Origin: JBFHIJ01 sp963678775
Lineage (GTDB): Bacteria; Bacteroidota; Ignavibacteria; Kapaibacteriales; UBA2268
DNA length: 64,000 nt
Assembly (NCBI GenBank): GCA_963678775.2
Contig: CAXXGR010000010.1
Coordinates: forward strand, 1-64,000
Reading direction: 5' to 3'
Positions 25,024-33,853 of this stretch are shown here, one piece after another. The translations under genes and the position numbers were made by a program. How positions within the stretch are numbered: the first letter of the stretch is position 1; each line of letters begins with the position of its first letter. The notes beneath the pieces were generated by a model. That model did not search any database. It was not told the DNA's origin and saw nothing but the letters and a program-made list of their open reading frames with translations.

Positions 25024-26475
25024 ATGGAAAAGTTAATATTTGAAAAGTCTCGTCCGGGCCGTAAAGGATATACGCTCCCTAAGTTAGATATTGAATCTGT
25101 TTCTTTGGAAGCGAATATTCCCCAAGACCTTATAAGAAAAAATGACGCTGAATTACCTGAAATTAGCGAAAACGAAATTGCAAGACACTTTACTAAATTG
25201 TCTAAGCTTAATTTCAATATAGAAGATGGATTATATCCACTTGGCTCTTGTACTATGAAATACAATCCTAAAGTAAATGAAGTAACTTCTTCTTTGCCGG
25301 GATTTGCAAATATTCACCCTTGCAGCCAAGAAGAGCATGCTCAGGGTGCTTTGCAATTGATGTATGAACTTGGCGAATCTTTGAAAGAAATTACCGGTTT
25401 GCCCGGCGTTTCTTTGCAGCCTGCAGCCGGTTCGCATGGTGAGTTGACTAGTATCTTTATGTTCCGTGCTTACCATTTGCACCATGGACATCCTGAAAGA
25501 AATAAAATCCTTATACCTGATGCAGCTCACGGCACTAACCCTGCTTCTGCTGCTATTGGCGGTTTCCAAATTATTAGCATTAACTCTACTGAAGATGGTA
25601 GAATTGATTTAGATGATTTGAGATCAAAAGTGGGCAATGATACTGCAGGATTTATGATTACTAATCCTAACACTATCGGACTATTTGAACCACAAATTCT
25701 TGAAATTAATAATATAATTAAAGATGCTGGTGGTTTACTTTATATGGATGGTGCAAACCTAAATGCTCTTATGGGCATTGTACGTCCCGGCGATATGGAT
25801 TTTGATGCAGTTCACTTTAACCTGCACAAAACTATGTCTACTCCTCACGGTGGTGGTGGCCCGGGTTCAGGTCCAATTTGTGTTTCAGAAAGACTAAAAC
25901 CATTTTTACCTATTCCACAAATTGAAAAAGAAGGTGATACTTTTAAAATTGTTATGGATAAAGAATTATCTATTGGCAAAGTGCACTCTTTCTTTGGTAA
26001 CTTTGGGGTAATGGTCAGAGCATATACTTATATTCGTATGCTTGGTGGTAAAGGTCTTAATGAAGCAAGTAAAAATGCAATTATCAATGCTAATTACTTG
26101 TTTAAACTTATCAAAGAAAACTTTGAAGTGCCTTATGACGAGTTCTGTATGCACGAATTTGTGATTAGTGGTGATAAACAAAAAGCAAATGGCGTTTCTA
26201 CAAAAGATATAGCAAAAAGATTATTGGATTATGGTTTCCATGCTCCAACTATATACTTCCCGCTTATCGTACATGAAGCAATGCTTATAGAACCTACTGA
26301 AACTGAATCAAAAGAAAGTTTAGAAGACTTTGCTAATGCTATGAATGCTATTGCAAAGGAAGCTGAAACTAATCCTGAATTAGTGTTGAATTCTCCAACT
26401 ACAACACCTTTAAGAAGATTAGACGACGCTTTGGCTGCAAGACAATTAAATGTTCATTGGACAAAAGAAGCCTAA
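25024..26475 (+). CDS. gcvPB: Glycine dehydrogenase (decarboxylating) subunit 2
   Basis: Catalytic half of the P-protein of the glycine cleavage system; decarboxylates glycine with pyridoxal phosphate and passes the aminomethyl group to the H-protein lipoate. 483 residues, typical of the split (two-subunit) P-protein. PLP Lys lies in NLHKTMSTPHGGGGPGSG. Also EDGLYPLGSCTMKYNPK near residue 65 and PDAAHGTNPASAA near 165. The partner gcvPA and the gcvT and gcvH genes are not in the window, so the system is dispersed in this genome. A terminator follows. Confidence 0.96.
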   Translation: MEKLIFEKSRPGRKGYTLPKLDIESVSLEANIPQDLIRKNDAELPEISENEIARHFTKLSKLNFNIEDGLYPLGSCTMKYNPKVNEVTSSLPGFANIHPCSQEEHAQGALQLMYELGESLKEITGLPGVSLQPAAGSHGELTSIFMFRAYHLHHGHPERNKILIPDAAHGTNPASAAIGGFQIISINSTEDGRIDLDDLRSKVGNDTAGFMITNPNTIGLFEPQILEINNIIKDAGGLLYMDGANLNALMGIVRPGDMDFDAVHFNLHKTMSTPHGGGGPGSGPICVSERLKPFLPIPQIEKEGDTFKIVMDKELSIGKVHSFFGNFGVMVRAYTYIRMLGGKGLNEASKNAIINANYLFKLIKENFEVPYDEFCMHEFVISGDKQKANGVSTKDIAKRLLDYGFHAPTIYFPLIVHEAMLIEPTETESKESLEDFANAMNAIAKEAETNPELVLNSPTTTPLRRLDDALAARQLNVHWTKEA

Positions 26476-26500
26476 ATTTAAACTTTTACATATATTTGAA

Positions 26501-26530
26501 AAAAACGCTACGTTTTTCGTAGCGTTTTTT
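26501..26530 (+). terminator. Terminator of gcvPB
   Basis: AAAAACGCTACG / CGTAGCGTTTTT 12-bp stem, five-T loop, then T residues. Confidence 0.93.
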
Positions 26531-26825
26531 GTATATATGGTAGTAGTTGGAATGAAGAAATGAATTGTTTGTTCTGTTTTTCTTCCGTAGTGGTGTGGTG
26601 AGAACCCTAAGTTGAGTATAATATGGATGTAGAGACGCTATACTTAGCGTCTATGTTTTTGATTGGATAAAGAAAATTACACTGAATGTCTGTTCTATAA
26701 AGTTGTTATCCTCACCGCCATACATGTGGCATATGCTTCTCAATAAAGAAATTTGATTAGATATATCATATTGAACTGTTTACTGACAGTAAGAAATAAA
26801 ATTATAATAATATAGAGTAACCGTT
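26531..26825. other. Non-coding gap before rnr, with one strong hairpin
   Basis: About 295 bases without a credible gene. AGACGCTA (26633-26640) and TAGCGTCT (26645-26652) form an 8-bp stem with loop TACT, followed by ATGTTTTT, so it could terminate a short transcript. GTAGAGACGC-type palindromes recur as extragenic repeats in several phyla; only this copy occurs in the window. No ribosome-binding site with a sensible reading frame was found on either strand. Confidence 0.5.
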
Positions 26826-29006
26826 ATGGCTCGAAATAGTTTATACGAAAAAATAACTAATAATGTCTTAGATGTGCTTAGAGAATCTCCTTTGCCTATC
26901 AGAAGGCACGAAATTGCAAAATTGATAGAAGTATCTTCAGAGAGTGAAGAGTATGATTTACTTCGCGATATTCTGGAAGATTTAGAAGAGCAAGGTGTCA
27001 TTGAAAAGTTTGCCAAAAGAAAATATGCTTTAAAATCATATCAGGATAATTCATCTATAAAAGGTACTTTAGTTATCGAACATAATAAATCTTATGTAGA
27101 AACTGATGTTCCGGAATTTCCTAAGATTTCTGTAAAACAATCTCATCTCAATACTGCTTTGTCAGGTGATGAAGTAATTGTAAAATTGCTTGCACTCAAA
27201 AAGCGTAAAAAACCTCAAGGTGAAATAGTTGAAATTGTAACAAGAAATCAAACTAAATTTGCCGGAATAATAGAATTTGATGGTTATTTCCACTTTATAG
27301 TTCCGGATGATGAAGCTCTTTATGTGGATTTTTTAGTACCTCAAGATTTGCTAAAAAGTGCAGAACCCGGCGATAAGGTGAATGCCAGATTCGTCAGTTG
27401 GGAGCAGTCAACTAAGTCACCTCATGCTGAAGTAGTAGAAATAATCGGCAAAGCTGGTGAAGCCAAAGCAGAATTTGACGCTATACTTACAGACTTCAAT
27501 TTGCCTGAAAAATTCCCTGACAAGGTGGTGAAAGAAGCAAGAGCGATGTCTTTACCTGATGTAACCAAAAACTACCCTGGTAGGTTAGATGTTCGAGATG
27601 ATTTAATCATTACTATTGATCCTCATGATGCAAAAGATTTTGATGACGCATTATCATTAACAATCTTAGAGAATGGGAACTATTATCTTGGTGTGCACAT
27701 TGCTGATGTGAGTTACTACGTAGAAGAAAATACGGATTTGGATATCGAAGCTCGATTGAGAGGTAATTCTACATATCTGGTTGATAGAGTTATCCCTATG
27801 CTACCCGAAGAGCTATCAAACGAATTATGTTCTTTGAAACCAAAAGAACCAAGGTTTGCCTTCTCTTGCTTTATGGAAATTACTCCTAATGCTCAAGTGG
27901 TGGACTATAAAATTACTGAAACAATAATAGACAGCAAAAGAAGATACAACTACGATGAAGTGCTTGAGATAATTCAGAATGAAGAAGGTGATAACTTAGA
28001 ACTTATTTTATCGCTTCACAAACTTTCTCGTCTGCTCCGTTCTAAACGCTTTAAAGAGGGCGGTATAGAGTTTGACACTATGGAATTACGCTATGTGTTA
28101 GATGAAAATAAAAACCCGTTAGAAGTGAAAATGAAGCGCTCTAATCATGCTACTCAGTTAGTTGAAGAATGTATGCTTATAGCGAACAAAGTAGTTGCCA
28201 CTCATGTAGAAAAACTAGCGTCCATACAGAAACTGAAAAATGTGCCGTTTATTTATCGTGTGCATGACAATCCTGATCCTACAAAATTTGAAGATGCTCT
28301 TAATTTCATCAAGCAGTTTGGGATTAGAGCTAAAAAGCAAAATCTTACTTCGCATGAAATAAATAAGATGCTTGAAGAAGTAAACGAAATGCCTGAAAAA
28401 GATATTATCCATTCAGTACTTATTCGTTCTATGGCGAAAGCAGAGTACTCTACCAAAAACATAGGTCACTACGGCTTAGGATTTAAGTATTATACGCACT
28501 TTACGTCCCCTATAAGACGTTATTCCGACTTGATTGTACACAGAATGCTAAAAGAGTATCAAAATGGCAAAGTGCAACCGAATAGGATGAAGTGGCTTAA
28601 CTTACTTATGAAAGATGTAGCTTCAATTACGACAAACCGCGAACGTGCTGCAATGGAAGCTGAAAGAGCTTCCAAAAAAATAGCAGGTGCGATGATTATG
28701 GAAAAACATGTTGGCGAAGAGTTTAATGGTATTATCACAGGTGTTACAAGTTTCGGACTGTTCGTGCAAGTGGATGGTATCTATGCTGAAGGGCTAATTC
28801 ACATGAAAGATATGCACGATGATTATTATCTGTTTGAAGAAAAGAAGATGCGTTTAGTAGGTAAGCGACACAAAAAAATACTTCACATGGGTAAACGAAT
28901 CCGCGTAAAAGTAATCAAAGTTCTACTTGAGAAACGTGCAATCGATTTTAGTTTAATTGATGACAAACCTTATGAAACTGAACTGATAGCTAATGCGGAG
29001 ATGTAG
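26826..29006 (+). CDS. rnr: Ribonuclease R
   Basis: Processive 3'-5' exoribonuclease that degrades structured RNA. 726 residues. N-terminal winged-helix region (about 1-70), cold-shock domains (about 75-235), and the RNB catalytic domain with IDPHDAKDFDDALS near residue 265 (the metal-binding Asp cluster). FTSPIRRYSDLIVHR lies near 560 and a C-terminal S1 domain (GEEFNGIITGVTSFGLFVQ) near 640. It lacks the long Lys-rich tail of the E. coli protein. ribE follows after five bases. Confidence 0.96.
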   Translation: MARNSLYEKITNNVLDVLRESPLPIRRHEIAKLIEVSSESEEYDLLRDILEDLEEQGVIEKFAKRKYALKSYQDNSSIKGTLVIEHNKSYVETDVPEFPKISVKQSHLNTALSGDEVIVKLLALKKRKKPQGEIVEIVTRNQTKFAGIIEFDGYFHFIVPDDEALYVDFLVPQDLLKSAEPGDKVNARFVSWEQSTKSPHAEVVEIIGKAGEAKAEFDAILTDFNLPEKFPDKVVKEARAMSLPDVTKNYPGRLDVRDDLIITIDPHDAKDFDDALSLTILENGNYYLGVHIADVSYYVEENTDLDIEARLRGNSTYLVDRVIPMLPEELSNELCSLKPKEPRFAFSCFMEITPNAQVVDYKITETIIDSKRRYNYDEVLEIIQNEEGDNLELILSLHKLSRLLRSKRFKEGGIEFDTMELRYVLDENKNPLEVKMKRSNHATQLVEECMLIANKVVATHVEKLASIQKLKNVPFIYRVHDNPDPTKFEDALNFIKQFGIRAKKQNLTSHEINKMLEEVNEMPEKDIIHSVLIRSMAKAEYSTKNIGHYGLGFKYYTHFTSPIRRYSDLIVHRMLKEYQNGKVQPNRMKWLNLLMKDVASITTNRERAAMEAERASKKIAGAMIMEKHVGEEFNGIITGVTSFGLFVQVDGIYAEGLIHMKDMHDDYYLFEEKKMRLVGKRHKKILHMGKRIRVKVIKVLLEKRAIDFSLIDDKPYETELIANAEM

Positions 29007-29011
29007 ATAAT

Positions 29012-29644
29012 ATGTTTACAGGGCTGATAGAAGAAATAGGTGAAATAAGTGCTATACGTCCTATAGGGGCAGGAAAAAGAATTAGCGTAAAGGCTTCTAA
29101 AATATTAGATGACCTAAAAATAGATGATTCTGTTGCTCTTAATGGTGCATGCCAGACAGTTGTGGCAGTATCAGGAAATCAGTTTGAAGTGGAAGCTGTG
29201 GAAGAGACTTTACGAAAAAGCTCTTTAGGGCAGTTTCGTCCGGGTATGAAAATCAATCTCGAACGTGCCGCCCGGCTTGGTGATAGAATGGGTGGACACT
29301 TAGTGCAAGGTCATGTGGATACTATAGGGACTATTGCAAATATTCAGAAAGAAAGTGCCGGTATATTAGTATGGGTGGCTTATCCTTCGGAATATGCTAA
29401 ATATATCATTCCAACAGGATCGGTTACAATTGATGGCATTAGCCTTACTACAGCTAGGGTAGAAGCAAATAGATTTATGGTATCAGTAATCCCACATACT
29501 TGGAAATTAACCAACCTAAATAATATCAGAATTGGATCTTATGTAAATCTGGAGTTCGATGTTTTAGGGAAGTATATCGAAAAGATGTTAAAAGGTAACA
29601 AAAGGTCAAGTCTGGAGCAATATATCGACCAACCCGACTACTAA
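29012..29644 (+). CDS. ribE: Riboflavin synthase, alpha-type
   Basis: Dismutates two 6,7-dimethyl-8-ribityllumazine molecules to riboflavin. 210 residues made of two lumazine-binding repeats: MFTGLIEEIGEI, then DSVALNGACQTVV; the second with GGHLVQGHVDTIGTI and GSVTIDGISLT. MFTGLIEE is the canonical N-terminus, so the start is secure. No other rib genes and no FMN riboswitch are nearby. The gene ends at a terminator. Confidence 0.97.
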   Translation: MFTGLIEEIGEISAIRPIGAGKRISVKASKILDDLKIDDSVALNGACQTVVAVSGNQFEVEAVEETLRKSSLGQFRPGMKINLERAARLGDRMGGHLVQGHVDTIGTIANIQKESAGILVWVAYPSEYAKYIIPTGSVTIDGISLTTARVEANRFMVSVIPHTWKLTNLNNIRIGSYVNLEFDVLGKYIEKMLKGNKRSSLEQYIDQPDY

Positions 29645-29663
29645 AAACATTACAAGTTAAGCC

Positions 29664-29706
29664 AAAGGACAGTGGGCAATATTTTGAATTCCATTGTCCT
29701 TTTTTA
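29664..29706 (+). terminator. Terminator of the rnr-ribE unit
   Basis: AAAGGACAGTGG pairs with CCATTGTCCTTT (one G-U) around a 12-15 base loop, followed by a T run. Confidence 0.85.
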
Positions 29707-29862
29707 TATAGCTAGTAGAAGTGTAGCCACCCGCACAAAGTAAGATTTACTTACTAAACAAAATAGCATTTAACTTGTACTTTACTGCCCTTTTAACAGA
29801 AAGCTTGTTGTCTAATAACAACTCAGGATTTAAAAAAATAAGAGGGGTTATTATTATATGTG

Positions 29863-30456
29863 TCATAGCTCTATCTCTCCACTTGCTATTTTTTGTATAG
29901 TCTCAGCATAAATTATATGCTCTGCCTTGAGTACTCTGGCTGCTAATGTTTCTGGAGTATCGTCTTCGTTGACAAGTACTCTTGTTTGAGCTAAAATTCT
30001 GCCACGATCATAATGCTCATCTATCAAATGGACAGTAGGACCACTTTCTTTTTCTTTAGCTTTTATAACTGCTGTATGTACGTTCATCCCGTACATTCCC
30101 GAGCCACCGAACTTGGGAAGTAAAGCAGGGTGAATATTGAGGATTTTACCTTTGTACTCTGCAAGCACTTCATCACCTATTTTTTTCATATATCCGGCAA
30201 GAATCACCAAATCGACTTGATGCTCTTTAAGTATGCTAAAAATAGTCTCCGCTTCTTTATCCCCATGCGTTTTACTACTGATGTGAAAATGCTTTATTCC
30301 TTCATTTTCGGCTTTCTCTAAAGCTCCCGAATTGGAATTATTTGAGATTATCACTGCTGCTTCTGCATCTAATTTTCCTGCTTTAATAGCATCTACAATA
30401 GCCTGCATATTGCTCCCACCATGGGAAGCTAAAAATCCTAATCTAAGTTTTTTCAT
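29863..30456 (-). CDS. purN: Phosphoribosylglycinamide formyltransferase
   Basis: Transfers a formyl group from 10-formyl-tetrahydrofolate to GAR in purine synthesis. 197 residues. GFLASHGGSNMQAIVDAI at the N-terminus (substrate phosphate loop). Catalytic Asn/His lie in ILNIHPALLPKFGG, and the catalytic Asp in HLIDEHYDRGRILAQ. The folate enzyme folP is at 44.1 kb, unlinked. The M15 peptidase gene lies 23 bases upstream in the same direction. Confidence 0.96.
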   Translation of the reverse strand: MKKLRLGFLASHGGSNMQAIVDAIKAGKLDAEAAVIISNNSNSGALEKAENEGIKHFHISSKTHGDKEAETIFSILKEHQVDLVILAGYMKKIGDEVLAEYKGKILNIHPALLPKFGGSGMYGMNVHTAVIKAKEKESGPTVHLIDEHYDRGRILAQTRVLVNEDDTPETLAARVLKAEHIIYAETIQKIASGEIEL

Positions 30457-30479
30457 ATTTATTTCAAGTTTATTTATGT

Positions 30480-31064
30480 CTATTTTGCAAAATGATGATA
30501 GTCTTTGAATGAGTTAAAGTCGCCACCCCATTTCCATCCAAGTTCTTTAAACTTTTTGACTATAGGATGATCTGCGTGGAATGTTCCCGGTACTTTGATG
30601 TTTCTCTTTGCACCACTGGGTGAAATTCTACCGTCAGCATACATCACCGGATTCAGAAATGGATTAATATCTATTGCCAAACCTTCAGCGTGCTTAGACA
30701 TACGCTTAGTTCCTGCGATATATCTGAAGTTAAATGATGAAGTATTATTATCAGCCATAGATTTATCGTCTGACCAAGAGTATTTAACAATCGGAATTGC
30801 CTTGGCTACTGGGAATTTAATCTTACGCATCAATTTAAAAATTGTCTGAATGTCACTGACCACATCTTTATGAACCTGAAGCTGTCCTTTATGCAACTTC
30901 CCGTCCATCGACAAGTATTCTACTTCGATAAGTCGAATATTATTTATAACGTTCTGAGTAGCTTTGGTTTCTTTGAGAGATTCCGTTATAGTTATATTGC
31001 TGTCAATAATAACAGAATCAGCAGCAAGGCTAACTATACAAAAAAGTATTATTAAGTATTTCAT
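30480..31064 (-). CDS. Secreted M15-family peptidase (D-Ala-D-Ala carboxypeptidase type)
   Basis: Zinc peptidase of the Peptidase_M15_4 type that trims peptidoglycan stem peptides; periplasmic. The ATG at 31064 (MKYLIILFCIVSLAADS, a signal peptide) is preferred over one 15 bases upstream because GGAG is correctly spaced before it. Zinc ligands are visible in MSKHAEGLAIDINP (His, Asp) and DYHHFAK at the C-terminus (His). Also GWKWGGDFNSFKD, typical of this subfamily and of phage endolysins. With 194 residues it is a single domain. It could act as an L-alanyl-D-glutamate endopeptidase instead. Confidence 0.85.
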   Translation of the reverse strand: MKYLIILFCIVSLAADSVIIDSNITITESLKETKATQNVINNIRLIEVEYLSMDGKLHKGQLQVHKDVVSDIQTIFKLMRKIKFPVAKAIPIVKYSWSDDKSMADNNTSSFNFRYIAGTKRMSKHAEGLAIDINPFLNPVMYADGRISPSGAKRNIKVPGTFHADHPIVKKFKELGWKWGGDFNSFKDYHHFAK

Positions 31065-31250
31065 CTGTAGATTCTCCATGGTTCTAATTTTGCAATATAA
31101 TAATAAAGTAGAATAAAGACATCTTTTCTATTTTATTTAAATCCATAAGGCAAGATAGGAGGGAGGATTCAATTGTATATTGTAAAACAAAGGGTATGCA
31201 GTTTTACATACTACATACCCTCTGTTTGATATATAGAGATTAAAGAAATA

Positions 31251-32432
31251 TCAAGCTTTTGAAGTTGCCACTTCTGTTACACACTCTACGCTACCCAGTT
31301 TTTTAATTCCTGAGCATGACGTTTGTCTTCGTAGTAAAGTAAAGAACAGAACAACAGAGCCTAACATAGTCGCTATCAAAACTGAAAACATTAATGGGTT
31401 TGGAGAAAAAGCTTTATAGAAAAAGCTTCCCAGAACTGCATAGGCTACAAATGGGCAAACTAAGCCCCACTGGCTAACGTAAAACTCTTTTTTAAAGAAA
31501 TGATTTCTAAAATAATCTTTGAGCAAAGTCAATCCAAATATCATGTACCAAGAAGAGAACGCAAATGCAACAACTATAATAGCATTGGAAAGTAGATGCA
31601 TGTCTACTCCATACTGATGGCTAATGTAATGTCCTAACCTAAAGCCACTGATTGCAAAAAGAGTTATATTCGGTAACACAATCAATAAACTAGGCAACAG
31701 CTGCTTAGCAGGCATTCCATCGGCAGCAAGATGACTTTTGAAAACAGAAACCATTTTAACCAGTAGAAGGAATAAACCCATACCACCTGACATTAGTGAC
31801 GTAAATGCTGCAATATGAGCTACATCAGGATTTTTAGACATCGCGGCAATTCCTGTACCTGTTACAGTTACCATTGCTAAAGCAAAAGGTCGTAGTAACC
31901 AACCAAAAGATATTTTGTTAACATCAAAACTTTTCTCAAAAGATATTTTAAGAAGTTTAATCTCCATTCGCATAGTAAAGGCCCAAATGACTAACCACAT
32001 TATCAGAGCCGGTAGCATAAACATCTGCAAGTTAGACGATATAGAGGGTATAAAGAAACGAATAGGTCCTATAAATACATTCATAGACATCGCTGTAGCT
32101 ATAAATGGAGCCATAATAGCTGAGTTTCTCACCGGATCATTGATAAGATTTTTATAATTATCTGTTTTCATATATTTAAATAGTTTGCTATATAGATTTC
32201 CTAATAAGGAAAAATGTAATATTGCGAAAACTATCATTACTATCTCTAATCCGTAAAAAAGAACTTCTGTGGCCATAGGATTAGTACCATGTGCAAGTTT
32301 TTCTAATGTAACTAAGCCTTTACCGGTGTGAAAAGTGTATTGAAGGAATGCAAATGGCATAACGGCAATACCTCCGGCGCCTAAAGCTGCTAAAAATACT
32401 AATGGTGAGAAGTTTTTTTGTGAGTTGTCCAT
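31251..32432 (-). CDS. Ten-helix integral membrane protein, family not certain
   Basis: 393 residues with about ten hydrophobic segments and no soluble domain. Notable stretches are LAALGAGGIAVMPFAFLQY, NDPVRNSAIMAPFIATAMS, NVFIGPIRFFIPS and TGTGIAAMSKNPDVAHIA. The layout resembles tellurite-resistance/dicarboxylate (TDT/SLAC1) channels. It also recalls, from memory only, a family named TsoY, some members of which are selenoproteins. The C-terminal tail has two isolated Cys (TSCSGIKK and VECVTE) and no in-frame TGA. It is a single-gene unit; repeated GCAATATA boxes lie just upstream. Substrate unknown. Confidence 0.75.
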   Translation of the reverse strand: MDNSQKNFSPLVFLAALGAGGIAVMPFAFLQYTFHTGKGLVTLEKLAHGTNPMATEVLFYGLEIVMIVFAILHFSLLGNLYSKLFKYMKTDNYKNLINDPVRNSAIMAPFIATAMSMNVFIGPIRFFIPSISSNLQMFMLPALIMWLVIWAFTMRMEIKLLKISFEKSFDVNKISFGWLLRPFALAMVTVTGTGIAAMSKNPDVAHIAAFTSLMSGGMGLFLLLVKMVSVFKSHLAADGMPAKQLLPSLLIVLPNITLFAISGFRLGHYISHQYGVDMHLLSNAIIVVAFAFSSWYMIFGLTLLKDYFRNHFFKKEFYVSQWGLVCPFVAYAVLGSFFYKAFSPNPLMFSVLIATMLGSVVLFFTLLRRQTSCSGIKKLGSVECVTEVATSKA

Positions 32433-32459
32433 AATAAGTTATCCCTTGATTTTGTGATT

Positions 32460-32506
32460 GCAATATATCTATACAGCAATATAACGAATCTATTTAAATA
32501 TATTGC
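32460..32506. promoter_or_regulatory. Three GCAATATA boxes upstream of the ten-helix membrane protein
   Basis: GCAATATA occurs at 32460-32467 and 32476-32483 (16-base step) and inverted as TATATTGC at 32499-32506, within 75 bases of the start codon at 32432. This is what an operator or repeated activator site would look like. The remaining gap to xerC (32507-32777) is AT-rich with nothing else recognisable. Confidence 0.4.
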
Positions 32507-32777
32507 TATGCAGTAATATTGTAAAAAGCATATAGGTTTTTTGCTTATTCGAATATAGATTATTTAAATATAATTAATATTGACGAAATTATTGGATAAC
32601 TGGGAGTGGGGAAGAGTACATATATTTGAAAATAGATTAAAAATATATAACATGACATCAGAAATAAAATATTATCATACTGTTTCTGAGATTATTATAC
32701 AATACTATTCCATAGCTTTATAGCTGTCTATTGGCATAAGTAGATAGTTTATTCAATAGGGCATATCTATTTATTGA

Positions 32778-33683
32778 CTATTCAAGCTCAGCTTTGGGAT
32801 GTGCTTTATGATATGCTTCTTTTAGTCTTTCTATAGATACATGAGTATATATCTGAGTAGTAGAAAGCGAGGCATGACCAAGCAAATCGCTAACCGCTTT
32901 GATATCAGCTCCATTATCTAACAAATGAGTCGCAAAGCTATGCCTAAGTACATGAGGACTTTTCTGCTTAGACTCTGTTATTCCTTTCATCGCAGTATTT
33001 ACCATTTTATAAGCAGAGGAATGGCTAAGCCTTTTTCCATATTTATTTAAAAATAAGGCATTTTCGCTGAAATCTTTTAGTAGTGAGTGACGATGCAGTA
33101 AATAATTTTCAATAGCTTCATGAGCTTTGCTACCAAACGGAACAATCCTTTCTTTTGAGCCTTTACCTGTTACTTTAATAACTCTACTGCTTAAACTGAT
33201 ACTTCCGGCATTTATCTGCAGAGCTTCGTTTATCCTGAGTCCGGCACTGTAAATTAACTCGCACAGAGCAAGATTACGTGCACCAATTGGATTATCTTTG
33301 TCAAACTGGTCGAACATAGTTTCTACTTCTTTTTCTATTAAAAAGGATGGTAACTTTTTACTCTTTTTAGGTGTATGTACCATTGTAGCCGGGTTGCTAT
33401 TAATATAATCACGCTTGTGGCAAAACTTAAAAAACGATTTGACAGCTGATATTTTCATCCGCAAGCTATTCTTTTTTAAACCTCTGTCATGCAGCCAACC
33501 TAAAAACGGACGTAAATCGTTAGTAGTAATAGTGTTTAATTCCGGGATTGTATCGTACTCTTCGCAGAAGTAGTCAAACAGGTTTGACATAGCAAGACGG
33601 TAACTTTCGATAGAATGATTAGAAAAATCTTTTTCAATTTCACAGTGTTCTAAAAAAGCTCTTATTGCAGAAGAAAAATCCAT
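32778..33683 (-). CDS. Tyrosine recombinase XerC/XerD
   Basis: Site-specific recombinase that resolves chromosome dimers at dif with FtsK, whose gene is at the left end. 301 residues, standard length. SAM-like N-terminal domain (about 1-90), then the catalytic domain with all active residues: Arg150 in SAGLRINEA, Lys174 in VTGKGSKER, His244 and Arg247 in HVLRHSF, His270 in LLGHAS, and nucleophile Tyr279 in TTQIYTHVS. No integrative element surrounds it, which supports a housekeeping Xer. XerC and XerD cannot be told apart here, and single-Xer systems also exist. No dif-like site was recognised. Confidence 0.93.
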   Translation of the reverse strand: MDFSSAIRAFLEHCEIEKDFSNHSIESYRLAMSNLFDYFCEEYDTIPELNTITTNDLRPFLGWLHDRGLKKNSLRMKISAVKSFFKFCHKRDYINSNPATMVHTPKKSKKLPSFLIEKEVETMFDQFDKDNPIGARNLALCELIYSAGLRINEALQINAGSISLSSRVIKVTGKGSKERIVPFGSKAHEAIENYLLHRHSLLKDFSENALFLNKYGKRLSHSSAYKMVNTAMKGITESKQKSPHVLRHSFATHLLDNGADIKAVSDLLGHASLSTTQIYTHVSIERLKEAYHKAHPKAELE

Positions 33684-33853
33684 ATTCTTTTTCAGGAAAT
33701 TGTTCGACTAATTTTAGAATATAAAATGCAATTATCAAGCCAAAACAATATGCAATTACCTGTAATTTAGCTCGTAATTATAATATAAGTTTGGATTTAT
33801 GATAAAAATCATTAAAATAGATTTTAAATAAAAGACTATTTGTAGGAAATACA

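Noticed and set aside
26671..26760. Minus-strand frame reading HMYGGEDNNFIEQTFSV in the gap before rnr
   Set aside because: It looks coding-like for a few residues but has no start signal, is interrupted soon after, and matches no family I know.
29645..29862. FMN riboswitch near ribE
   Set aside because: I found no RFN-like conserved segments upstream or downstream of ribE; only a terminator is present.
32778..33683. The Xer-type recombinase as the integrase of a mobile element
   Set aside because: Its neighbours are housekeeping genes, there are no phage or conjugation genes or flanking repeats, and its length and motifs fit XerC/D.
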